From Actinoplanes derwentensis (GTDB taxonomy: Bacteria; Actinomycetota; Actinomycetes; Mycobacteriales; Micromonosporaceae), in NCBI RefSeq assembly GCF_900104725.1, contig NZ_LT629758.1, positions 6,503,001 through 6,567,000 on the forward strand: a DNA stretch of 64,000 bases. The letters run 5' to 3'. How positions within the stretch are numbered: position 1 is the first letter of the stretch; the number at the start of each line of letters is the position of its first letter. Under the pieces are notes generated by a model. It was not told the DNA's origin. It saw only the letters and a program-made list of their open reading frames with translations, and did no database searches. This document shows, one piece after another, positions 1-7,428 of this stretch. The position numbers were made by a program, and so were the translations under genes.

Positions 1-969
1 GAAGCCGCGCAGTTGGCGCTGTCGCGGACGGGCGAACAGGACGGCGACATCCCTGATGTACGCCCCCGCCTTCGGGTTCTCCTCAGCGCCGGTGATCACA
101 CGCCGGTCGAATCCCAGCCGGATGAGGGCTCGCTCGAAGAAGTCACGGCGGTCGACGTCGTTCCAGAGATCCACCTCGACCGTGCCGCCCGGACCGCCCA
201 GGCTGGTGAGCTGGGCCAGATGCCGATCGTCCAAGCCGGCGAGAGCCTCGACCTGGAGCCGGGACGGGCCCGCCGGGGAGACCGAGATCAAGGCGCGATC
301 GGCGTCGTACTCGATCATGACCGGGGTGGCTACCAGCGGATATCGAACCCGGGTCCCGTCGATCGTGGTCTCCAGGACGCCGTGCCCCCAGACCAGCTCG
401 GTGGTGGCGGCGGTCATGTCCAGCTGGTGCATCCGGTCGAACAGCCTGCGGTGCAGCTCACGGGTCTGCTCGGTGGCAGCGGTCAGCTCCGACCACGGTC
501 GCCAGGTCCGGTCCCGCCAGCCTTCGAACTCGTCACCCGCGACCTCATCGGCTCGGGCTTCGCCCCCACCAGCCGTCACACCGGCCCTTGTCACACCGGC
601 CCTTGTCGCTGCCGGCTCGCCAGTCGCCGCCGGTCCGTCGGTTGCCGCCGGTCCGTCGGTTGCCGCCGGCTCGTCGGTTGCCGCCGGCTCGTCGGTTGCC
701 GTCACCTCGCCGCGCAGACGGCGGCGCAAGGCGGCCGGAACCGGGACCGGAGCCGGCATCTCGGGACGGCCGACCCGCAACCAGGAGGCGTCGTAACCGG
801 CCGGGCCGATCTGACAGCCGGGATGTTCGGGCAGCTCACGCAGCCAATGCGCGTCGGATGGCACGGTCCGTGCCGGACGGTCCATCTGCGCCCGAACGGC
901 GAGCAGATAGTCGGCGACGGCCACCGCCCGATCCCGGATCGTGGTGGGCGACTCACGCTGCTCGGCCAT
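1..969 (-). CDS. N-terminal part of a large protein, possibly a helicase-family ATPase (truncated by window edge)
   Basis: An open frame starts at ATG 969 (MAEQRESPTTIRDRAV) and runs without a stop to base 1, giving 323 residues; the C-terminus lies outside the window. Residues about 95-125 form a low-complexity linker of hexapeptide EPAATD-type repeats. The part after it contains LVWGHGVLET and YPLVATPVMIEYD, followed by ISVSPAGPSRLQVEALAG. This style of segment is, as I recall it, found at the N-terminus of large actinobacterial superfamily 1 helicase-like proteins. No Walker or helicase motif is visible in the available portion, so the function is inferred from resemblance only. It is transcribed divergently from the membrane protein gene at 1103, and the two share a 133 bp gap. 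Confidence 0.6.
   Translation of the reverse strand, partial: MAEQRESPTTIRDRAVAVADYLLAVRAQMDRPARTVPSDAHWLRELPEHPGCQIGPAGYDASWLRVGRPEMPAPVPVPAALRRRLRGEVTATDEPAATDEPAATDGPAATDGPAATGEPAATRAGVTRAGVTAGGGEARADEVAGDEFEGWRDRTWRPWSELTAATEQTRELHRRLFDRMHQLDMTAATTELVWGHGVLETTIDGTRVRYPLVATPVMIEYDADRALISVSPAGPSRLQVEALAGLDDRHLAQLTSLGGPGGTVEVDLWNDVDRRDFFERALIRLGFDRRVITGAEENPKAGAYIRDVAVLFARPRQRQLRGF
605..694. repeat. 18-bp tandem repeat inside the truncated gene
   Basis: Five consecutive 18 bp units close to gttgccgccggtccgtcg. On the minus strand they encode five in-frame hexapeptides of the type EPAATD/GPAATD, so the array keeps the reading frame. A 15 bp duplication (cacaccggcccttgt, twice) sits just before it at about 583-606. 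It looks like a variable-length interdomain linker. Confidence 0.85.
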
Positions 970-1102
970 CCCCAGGAGTTTAGGGCTTGGCTTCGATCCT
1001 GCGAGGTTGCGTATCGGCCTGTTTCGGGCCTGCACTCGGGCTTAAGGAACCGCTAAGGTTACGCCCGCCGATCTTGCACATCGATGGCAATTGGGGACGC
1101 AC

Positions 1103-2005
1103 GTGAACCAGGGTTGGGCGGAACGAGACGGGAACGGGCACTACTGGCCCGGCCAGCCGCCGATGATTCCACCTTCGTTCTACGCCACACCGGCTGACCC
1201 GCTGGTCAGCCCCGACTATGCGGGCTGGTGGCGGCGCAGCCTCACCCTGGCCCGGAGGGTCTGGAAACCCGCCCTTCTCCTGCACACGATCGCGGCTGTG
1301 CCGTCGCTCGCCCTGACCGTCCCCGCGGACGTCGCCGCCACCGCGGAGAACCGCGAATTCCAGGACCTACTGGCGAACGGCCACGCCGGCCCCGCGGAAC
1401 TGATCGCCTACCTCAGTGCCACCGCCCTCCTGCTGGGCGCGGTCCTGGTGGCGGCCCTGATCGCCGCAGTCGTCACCGCGGTCAACGTCCACCTGGTGAT
1501 CCAGGCCGCGACCGGCCAGCCGGTGAGCCTTCGGGCCGCAGCCACCGCCGGCCTGCGCCGGGCCCCTGCGGTGATCGGCTGGACACTGGTCGCCAACCTG
1601 CTGACCAGCATCGCCGTCCTGATGTGCGTACTACCGGTCTTCTACGTCGGCGCCGCCCTGATGGCCCTGCCGATCCTGGTCACGCTGGAACGGGGCTCCG
1701 GCATCAGTCGCGCGTTCAGCCTGTTCCACGCCGACCTGGGCACCTCAGTGGCCCGCGTCGCCACCGTGTTCGCCTTGATGGTCGCCGCGACGATCGGCCT
1801 GAGCACCGTCGCGATAGCCCTGGACGTGATCATCGGCGGCACCGCCGGCTCAGTGGCCGCTTCCCTGTGGAACGGCGTCCACCTCTTGGTATCCGGAGTC
1901 TTCTTGACCCCACTGCTGGTCACCGCGTACGCCGACATGCGCTCCCGCCTGGAGCCCTTCTCCACGGCCTACTTGATGCCCCACCCGACAACCCCACCCC
2001 CCTGA
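1103..2005 (+). CDS. polytopic membrane protein (DUF975/DUF7847-like)
   Basis: 300 residues from GTG 1103. This start has a GGGGA box at the right distance; the TTG at 1091 is in frame but has no ribosome binding site. After a Tyr/Trp/Pro-rich cytoplasmic head (HYWPGQPPMIPPSFY) there are about six hydrophobic segments: residues about 52-72, 105-140, 155-190, 205-240 and two more before residue 285. GWWRRSLTLARRVWKPALLL and the GSGISRAFSLF loop resemble the DUF975/DUF7847 type of actinobacterial integral membrane protein, whose role is unknown. It ends in a Pro/Thr tail. It is a single gene, divergent from the gene at 969. Confidence 0.75.
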   Translation: MNQGWAERDGNGHYWPGQPPMIPPSFYATPADPLVSPDYAGWWRRSLTLARRVWKPALLLHTIAAVPSLALTVPADVAATAENREFQDLLANGHAGPAELIAYLSATALLLGAVLVAALIAAVVTAVNVHLVIQAATGQPVSLRAAATAGLRRAPAVIGWTLVANLLTSIAVLMCVLPVFYVGAALMALPILVTLERGSGISRAFSLFHADLGTSVARVATVFALMVAATIGLSTVAIALDVIIGGTAGSVAASLWNGVHLLVSGVFLTPLLVTAYADMRSRLEPFSTAYLMPHPTTPPP

Positions 2006-2206
2006 CCAACCAGTTCCCCCCACCTGACCGGCCAACCAGGCTCAAGCTGTCCAACTCGCCCACCCAACCACCTGGCTCTGCCACATGACCCACCTGGCCC
2101 TGCCCACGCCAGTCATACCTTCACCGCCCGGCGCATGCCAGAGCGACCCCGCACCCAGCTCTGTCGCTCTTGCCGGGTGCGAGGCCGATCCGGATGACCC
2201 GTGTTG

Positions 2207-2875
2207 TCAGGGGAACTGCATACGGCGCGGGCGAGGGATCACCGGCGGCGGTAGCGGAAGGTCGTCGAGGTGACTCCAGCTCAGCATGCCGTTGTCGGTG
2301 GACTTGATCTCGCCGAGGCAGGCCCGGAGCAGACCCAGGTTGGGGGCGCCAGCGAACCCGGCGATGACGACCTCCGGTTTCGGGACGATCCGAGCGATGG
2401 CGCCGCAGATCTTCGCGACTTCACGCTCGTCGACGGAGTCGAGCGGTAGCGGGGCTTCGACCGGCGACCGGCGCCACGGCGGCCCGAACCGGCGCAGCAA
2501 CTCGCGCGCGAGCCGGCCGAAGGACCGCCCCACCTCGGCGTCCCGCATCGAGACCCGGGCCGACTGCCCGTAGCACCACGGCACGATCACATGCCCGTTG
2601 ATCAGAACGAGCTGGTAGACCGACCGCGGCACGCTGATGATCTCGGCACCGGGCAGAGCACCTAGAAAGAGGACCAGCTCCTCGTACGGCAAACCCCACC
2701 GCGGGTTCGCCAGCACACGTTCCATGGTCTGGGTCATGGCCGGATGAGCGTGGACCTCACGGTCGATCGCCGTACTCAACGCTTCCGGCACTCGGGTCCA
2801 CAATTCGTCGGCGATCTTGTCGCCGAACTGCTCGATCAGCCACTCGCTAGGACCGACGAGAACGTCTGGACGCAT
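2207..2875 (-). CDS. conserved-looking protein of unknown function (222 aa)
   Basis: I do not recognise a family. The frame has normal actinobacterial codon usage and starts at ATG 2875 directly behind a GTGAGGA box. The protein is soluble, with no signal peptide or membrane helix. It has an N-terminal helical half (residues 1-70), a central hydrophobic beta-like stretch (SVYQLVLINGHVIVPW, about 85-100), an Arg-rich helix (about 115-135) and a C-terminal domain with PKPEVVIAGFAGAPNLG and a Pro-rich end. The neighbours are not co-directional, so context gives no clue. It borders the gene-poor region that follows. Confidence 0.6.
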   Translation of the reverse strand: MRPDVLVGPSEWLIEQFGDKIADELWTRVPEALSTAIDREVHAHPAMTQTMERVLANPRWGLPYEELVLFLGALPGAEIISVPRSVYQLVLINGHVIVPWCYGQSARVSMRDAEVGRSFGRLARELLRRFGPPWRRSPVEAPLPLDSVDEREVAKICGAIARIVPKPEVVIAGFAGAPNLGLLRACLGEIKSTDNGMLSWSHLDDLPLPPPVIPRPRRMQFP

Positions 2876-3051
2876 TCCTCACCACCACCGTCCGTGTTGC
2901 CGACGTCACTGCTGGCTAGAAGAGTTGCACTTCCAATGATCGACTGGAAGGGGGATGCCCGAGATCACAAATACAAGCATGAATGAAATCGAGCAGGTCG
3001 ATCAATGCTTAGCCACAACGCTGGAGCGGCAGGGCGGTGGATCGCAAAACA

Positions 3052-3087
3052 TGCAAGTTGCGCAGCAGCACTCACGCGCAACTTGCA
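3052..3087. repeat. perfect 12-bp inverted repeat
   Basis: Left arm TGCAAGTTGCGC at 3052-3063, right arm GCGCAACTTGCA at 3076-3087, with a 12 nt loop. The arms match perfectly. No T-tract follows on either strand, so a simple terminator is not indicated. It could be an operator, a structured RNA or a recombination site. Confidence 0.8.
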
Positions 3088-3115
3088 CAGCCGTTTCGCT
3101 ATTCACCAGCGTCAC

Positions 3116-3298
3116 TCATTCAACCCGAGACTTATTTCCAAGCGGTGACGCACAGGCAAACAACGTTTCACATAGCGTGATCAAATACGGCACCACCTGC
3201 GGCGCGACCCAACAAATGATCAACACAACCACCAACCGCCCGACCGTACGGATGGTGAAATCAATTGCAGTACGCGCGTCCCTTTTCGCCACGATCCA
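3116..3298 (-). CDS. possible small membrane protein (60 aa)
   Basis: From GTG 3298 the frame reads VWIVAKRDARTAIDFTIRTV and then a strongly hydrophobic segment (GRLVVVLIICWVAPQVVPYL, about residues 21-40), ending in ASPLGNKSRVE. The pattern, a positively charged N-terminal helix followed by one or two membrane helices, is what a small membrane protein looks like. Against it, the start is uncertain, the ribosome binding site is weak, and the surrounding DNA has atypical composition. No family is recognised. Confidence 0.3.
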   Translation of the reverse strand, partial: WIVAKRDARTAIDFTIRTVGRLVVVLIICWVAPQVVPYLITLCETLFACASPLGNKSRVE

Positions 3299-3975
3299 CA
3301 CCCGACGCCACCCGCGAACACCCCGACCCCAGGGGGACAGCACTCCACTGTCGGATTCCCGTCAGTTCACTCACGCCTACCACCCGATCACCGACCGCCG
3401 ACTCCCCACACCCGCGGGCAAACGCTCTCCCGGCAACGCTGGTCACAGCACCCATCCCCAACCGCCGCCCAATCCCCAAGATCAGCGATCATCCAATGCA
3501 ATGTCCACGGTCCGACAGCCGACGTGAGCACCGCGCGACGAACCCACTTCCCCAGACGCCCCATTAATCCCGTTCGCGGCAATCAAGTGGCCCTCCTTCG
3601 AATCACCGCTATTCCAAACCTACCGAGCAGTAGATTCCCGGCAACCGCCCGAACCGACCCCGAACCGCCCGCCGGATCCACCGCAGATGGATTCCGCCCG
3701 CACCCCAGAAAAGCCATTTGGCGTGCCGCCAATTAGCTCCCACCTCACGAACAGCGCAGCAACAAGACGAGGTCCAGGCAAAGTCCGGCACCCAGAGAAC
3801 ACCGCAATCCCGATGTCATAGGTGGCCTTTACCAACACCACCCCGACCCCGGGCCAGCCCATCCCTGCGGTCAGCCCGCCCGGCGCTACGCCCAACCCAG
3901 CGCCACGGTCCTGGTCAGCCCACCTGCGCCATCAGTCGCAGTCAGCCCGGCGCGGCACTACGCCAGCCCAGCGCC

Positions 3976-4080
3976 GCGGTCGCGGTCTCGCGGTCTCGCG
4001 GTCGCGGTCTCGCGGTCGCGGTCTCGCGGTCGCGGTCTCGCGGTCGCGGTCTCGCGGTCGCGGTCTCGCGGTCTCGGTCT
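3976..4080. repeat. 14-bp GC-rich minisatellite
   Basis: About six near-perfect copies of cggtcgcggtctcg, built from alternating 6 bp (cggtcg) and 8 bp (cggtctcg) modules, with irregular modules at both ends. Fourteen is not a multiple of three, so any frame through it changes phase at each unit. The Arg-Ser-Arg open frames across it are therefore artefacts. Confidence 0.85.
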
Positions 4081-4293
4081 CTGCGCTGCAGCCGCCCGGT
4101 GCCGGCCAACTCACGGACCGCCTGGGGACAGGGCTGGATAGGCGACTACGTCCGGCTGCCCAAACTCGCGGAGCCCGGACTCGCGTGTACCCGCGGTGCA
4201 GGTCAGTCGACGAAACCAACCGGTAGCCACGCCGGGAAAACGGCCACATACCGCGACGCGAATTCGCGCAGCCTGAAATCGCGCGGCACAGAC

Positions 4294-4779
4294 TCACGTA
4301 GCGCGGGCAGGTGGACTGCCTGGTGGAGCCGGCTGGAAAGGTAGCCATACCTCTCGGTGGTCGGCGTATGGAGTGATGCCTTCGGGGAACCAGAGCAGGC
4401 CGGTGGCCAGGCCTGCGATCCCGATCAGGAAGTCGTAACCGCGCACCAGCGCGACTGGCACCGGCGAGACCTCGGCCAGTTCGGTGAACAGGGCCCGGGC
4501 CTCGAACATTTGCCGCCCTCGTCCGGGCACGGTGATCCCCAGGTCCAGGACCAGCGGGAAGACGTCGAGAAAGGAGGGATCGTCGCCGTCGATCAGGTCG
4601 TTGGTGTGCAGTTCGCCGCCGACCTGGCCGCCATCGGGGAGTGGCCGGCTCAGATAGGTCGCGCCGTCGACCCCCTGGAACACCGTCATGCCGACCGCGG
4701 GTGCGATCTCGGCGGCGAACTCCGGTGGACCGTGCTGGGATTGAAAGTAGAAGTGCTCTTGTGTGGACACCGGCGCCAT
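4294..4779 (-). CDS. candidate immunity protein of the adjacent toxin
   Basis: 161 residues, ATG 4779, starting 2 nt after the TAA of the toxin gene, so almost certainly co-transcribed and probably translationally coupled. The protein is soluble and mostly acidic (GELHTNDLIDGDDPSFLDVF; EVSPVPVALVRGYDFL), with no signal peptide and a Pro-rich end. I do not recognise the family. Position at the end of a YbaB-EspC-toxin cassette and lack of any export signal are the usual marks of an immunity protein that binds the toxin nuclease domain in the producing cell. That role is inferred from position only. Confidence 0.6.
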   Translation of the reverse strand: MAPVSTQEHFYFQSQHGPPEFAAEIAPAVGMTVFQGVDGATYLSRPLPDGGQVGGELHTNDLIDGDDPSFLDVFPLVLDLGITVPGRGRQMFEARALFTELAEVSPVPVALVRGYDFLIGIAGLATGLLWFPEGITPYADHREVWLPFQPAPPGSPPARAT

Positions 4780-4781
4780 CC

Positions 4782-6137
4782 TTAGGGCAACTCGAGCATT
4801 GTTCCATCAGCCAGGATCACCCGGGCCCGATCCGGCAGAGCCGACCCGTGTGCTCTCGCCTGGCCCGCGGCGCGCGCCCAGCCGTGCCGGGCCACCTCCT
4901 CGGTCAGGCCGGCCGGCCGCCCGTCGATCACCACGTCACCGCCACCGTGCTGCCCGAGTTGTTTTCCGGCGGCCAGGATGTTCGAACGCATGCTGGAACT
5001 GGAGGCGCTCTCCGGCGTCTTGAACTCGGTGACCACTCCGGGATCGTCCGGACCACTGCGAACCATCGCGTCCGGGTTGGTCAGACCGGTCACGTCCTCC
5101 ACTCGCCGACGAGGGTGCACCATCTTCCCCTCGGCCGCGAGCAGGTCGGCGATCGCCCGCTCCTTGTCGACGAACAGGCTCTCGGGATCGTCCACCCCGA
5201 CCCGGAACCCGTCACCCAGCGGAACATGCTCCTTCCCCGCATCGAGACGACCCACACCGAGATCACCGGAGCCAAGATCTCCGGTGCCGCGATCGCCGGT
5301 GCCGCCAGCGCCGTCCGTGCCGCCAGCGCCAGCGCCAAGACGACCCACGCCGTCCGGGGCCTTGCCCGCGGCGCCACGAGCGTCGCCCAGAGCGCCGCCG
5401 AGAGAACGGATCAGCTTCTGGATCTTGTCGCTCTGCGTGACGAGATTTCGCAGGCTGTCGATCAGCCCTTTCAGCCATCGGCTGATCCGCGCCGCCCAGG
5501 CCGCACAGACGGCGGTCACCTGACTCATCACCAGCGGAAGCGCGGCCCCGCGGGTGGCGGCGACCTCGACCGCGTACACCACCAGACGGGCGACCACGGC
5601 GGCGATCGCGTCCCGGATCATCAGCCGGACCGAGCCGACCAGGCCACCGGCGCCTTCCGCCATCGCGGAGACGGTCCCGGCCGTGGTGCCGAGAGCCCGC
5701 AGTTCCGTCTCCCGATGGCCGGCCCACGTCCGGTACGCCTCGGCCGCCGCCCCGCTCCACCCGGCGACCTCGGATCGGGCCGCCCGTCCCAGGCCGTCCG
5801 CCTCCATGGTCAGCGCGCCGGCCACGTTGGCCCAGGTCTGGGCATGGGCCGAGATCGCGGCGGCGTCTCCGGCCAGCCAGTCGAGCGCTTCGGCAAGCGG
5901 CTCGACCTGCTCGATCAACCAGGCCACCCCGAACTGGGTGAGGTTGCCGAGCGGATCCGCCACCGCTGCCAGGCCGTCGAGCGCGCCGCCACTCCCGGCC
6001 AGCGCGCCGTCGACCCAACTACCGTTTCGCACCGCCGCGTCGATCGCCCGCACGTCTTCGGCGAGAGTGAAGCCGGCCCACCTGTCCGGCCCGCTGCCGG
6101 CCGGGGCGGCGACCAGAGAACCGGCCGACGCCGTCAC
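4782..6137 (-). CDS. polymorphic toxin with WXG100-like N-terminus and CdiA-CT-type nuclease C-terminus
   Basis: 451 residues, GTG 6137, overlapping the upstream gene by 4 nt (GTGA). Residues 1-240 are helical and LXG/WXG100-like with a WSG turn at 127-129 (VAGWSGAAAEAYRTW), typical of type VII secretion substrates. Residues 168-215 are hydrophobic. A Gly/Asp-rich linker follows (about 250-300, GTGDLGSGDLG). Residues about 318-451 resemble the CdiA C-terminal tRNase fold (PD-(D/E)xK class): KERAIADLLAAEGK, Asp356, Glu371-Phe-Lys373, a KQLGQHGGGDVVID strand and the end DRARVILADGTMLELP. Likely role: an exported nuclease toxin used against competitors. The nuclease assignment is from motif pattern; substrate is unknown. 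Confidence 0.72.
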   Translation of the reverse strand: MTASAGSLVAAPAGSGPDRWAGFTLAEDVRAIDAAVRNGSWVDGALAGSGGALDGLAAVADPLGNLTQFGVAWLIEQVEPLAEALDWLAGDAAAISAHAQTWANVAGALTMEADGLGRAARSEVAGWSGAAAEAYRTWAGHRETELRALGTTAGTVSAMAEGAGGLVGSVRLMIRDAIAAVVARLVVYAVEVAATRGAALPLVMSQVTAVCAAWAARISRWLKGLIDSLRNLVTQSDKIQKLIRSLGGALGDARGAAGKAPDGVGRLGAGAGGTDGAGGTGDRGTGDLGSGDLGVGRLDAGKEHVPLGDGFRVGVDDPESLFVDKERAIADLLAAEGKMVHPRRRVEDVTGLTNPDAMVRSGPDDPGVVTEFKTPESASSSSMRSNILAAGKQLGQHGGGDVVIDGRPAGLTEEVARHGWARAAGQARAHGSALPDRARVILADGTMLELP

Positions 6138-6568
6138 CGGTCGCCCCGAACGGCCCGGTAGGCGTCACCCCCGATGGCACGGAACGTGTCACCCTCGGCG
6201 GCCCGGAGAGCGGCGCCCTCGACGGCCCGGAGCGCGTCGCCTTGAGCAGCCCGCAAGTCGACCCCCTGGATGGCCCGGAAAGCATCGTCCCGGCGCTGGT
6301 CGGCGGCCTGATAGCCGTCAGAGTTGGCACGCAGCCGGTCACCACCGGTGTGCAGGCCGGCCGCCGCGGAGTCGATCGCCGCGATCACCACGTCCTGCAG
6401 CGCGCCGAGGGCGGCCGGGACCAGCGTGCACAACCGGCCGTAGGACTCGGGCCCGGCACGAACCGCCCGGCCCGCCGCACCGGCGGCGGTGATCTGGTCG
6501 GCAGCGGTCTGGACTGTGCGCGCGTGGGTCACCAACTCGGGTGGACGGACCTCGAACCGCTCAGTCAC
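6134..6568 (-). CDS. EspC-like type VII secretion-associated protein with octapeptide repeats
   Basis: 144 residues, GTG 6568, overlapping the YbaB-like gene by 8 nt and the toxin gene by 4 nt. The N-terminal 90 residues (MTERFEVRPPELVTHARTVQ, then an Ala-rich two-helix region) match the EspC/ESX-secreted small helical family (PF10824 type). This family commonly precedes polymorphic toxins in Actinobacteria and probably forms the heterodimer partner that carries the export signal. The C-terminal 50 residues are unusual: six octapeptides in a row, DAFRAIQG, VDLRAAQG, DALRAVEG, AALRAAEG, DTFRAIGG, DAYRAVRG. The partner role is inferred from the operon. Confidence 0.7.
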   Translation of the reverse strand: MTERFEVRPPELVTHARTVQTAADQITAAGAAGRAVRAGPESYGRLCTLVPAALGALQDVVIAAIDSAAAGLHTGGDRLRANSDGYQAADQRRDDAFRAIQGVDLRAAQGDALRAVEGAALRAAEGDTFRAIGGDAYRAVRGDR

Positions 6569-6968
6569 GGCAGCAGTCCTCCGGGCGGAGGCGGGCCGCG
6601 AAAGTCTCGATGATCGCTTGCCCGGTCGCCGAGTCGGCGCCCACCGTCTCGCTGGTCGTGGCCGTGACGGTTGTGACCATCGCGGTCTGCGCGGCCCGCA
6701 GGGTCGCCAGGATCTCCCGCGCGGTGCCAGCCGCGGGGCGCCGCCGGATGCCCTCGCCCAGGTCGAGCCGGGTCAGGCCACCATCGGACCCGACTGTCAC
6801 GGTGATCAGGCCGTCGGGACTTCGCACGGTCTCGGTGAGCCGTGCCAGGCGGGACGACAGCTCGAGGGCCCGCCGGGAGCGTTCCTCGATGCTGCCCCGC
6901 CACTCGTCGATCAGTCTCTCGGCCTCACCGAGGCCACGCGCGTCGAACATGGAGCCGTCTCCATTCAC
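6561..6968 (-). CDS. YbaB/EbfC-family protein
   Basis: 135 residues (ATG 6968; ATG 6950 is a possible alternative). A long N-terminal helix (EAERLIDEWRGSIEERSRRA) is followed by a small beta region (GLITVTVGSDGGLTRLDL) and a C-terminal helix, the layout of the YbaB/EbfC nucleoid-associated fold. It heads a four-gene minus-strand unit with an EspC-like protein, the toxin and the putative immunity gene. YbaB-like genes are a regular first member of such type VII toxin operons in actinomycetes; their job there is not established, so chaperone or DNA-binding functions are equally possible. Confidence 0.72.
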   Translation of the reverse strand: MNGDGSMFDARGLGEAERLIDEWRGSIEERSRRALELSSRLARLTETVRSPDGLITVTVGSDGGLTRLDLGEGIRRRPAAGTAREILATLRAAQTAMVTTVTATTSETVGADSATGQAIIETFAARLRPEDCCRD

Positions 6969-7037
6969 CGTGATGACTTCGCGACCGACGGTAGCGAGAT
7001 CGGCGACAACGCGGAGAAGGCCTGTGGATAACTCGAT

Positions 7038-7358
7038 TCAGCGGGGCCCGACGCTGTCCCACGAGTGCCGGAAGCGGGCTGGCGGGAAGTCCCATTCGCG
7101 CAGCACGGCGAGGAGTCCGGCCTCGTCGGAGGCGGTCTCGTGACGCAGTCGGACGGCGCCGGGGTCGTGGTCGTACCCCTCCAGGCTGTCGGCCTCGAAC
7201 TCCCAGTGCTCGACGTCGAAACCGCGGCCCGCGACCGGGACCACGTGCACGAGCGCCCATCGGTGCGGCAGTGAGGCCGGCAGCCGGACGCCGAGGCGGC
7301 GGCCCAGCCTCAGTGCGGCCAGTTCCGCGGCCGGCCAGACCCATTCAGACTCGCCCAT
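7038..7358 (-). CDS. hypothetical protein (106 aa)
   Basis: The 106-residue frame from ATG 7358 (MGESEWVWPAAELAALRLGR) has correct-phase GC bias; the open frame extending further upstream is a shadow of the helicase gene. It is a soluble, Trp- and acid-rich protein with EHWEFEADSLEGYDHD and a C-terminal HSWDSVGPR. I recognise no domain. It lies 69 bp upstream of the toxin cassette but separated from it, and its start is 70 bp from the divergent helicase start at 7429. Confidence 0.55.
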   Translation of the reverse strand: MGESEWVWPAAELAALRLGRRLGVRLPASLPHRWALVHVVPVAGRGFDVEHWEFEADSLEGYDHDPGAVRLRHETASDEAGLLAVLREWDFPPARFRHSWDSVGPR

Positions 7359-7428
7359 GATTGCTGGGAAGGCTACTCGGACGAGGAGTGGCGCCGGTCC
7401 TGTCGGGGGTGGGCGATACCGTGCCGGG

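Larger units (their letters stand above)
2876..4293. other. gene-poor, repeat-bearing region
   Basis: About 1.4 kb without a convincing conserved gene. Bases 2890-3830 are visibly less GC-rich than the surroundings and contain a perfect 12 bp inverted repeat and one possible small membrane-protein ORF. Bases 3830-4100 contain degenerate copies of a cagcccggcgc..ctacgcc..cccagcgcc motif (near 3873 and 3938) and a 14 bp minisatellite. The remaining open frames show wrong-phase codon bias. The composition suggests acquired or decaying DNA next to the toxin cassette; this is inference. Confidence 0.6.

Noticed and set aside
3822-4226. Arg-Ser-rich frames across the 14-bp minisatellite
   Set aside because: The repeat period is not a multiple of three and no ribosome binding site or homologous protein pattern is visible.
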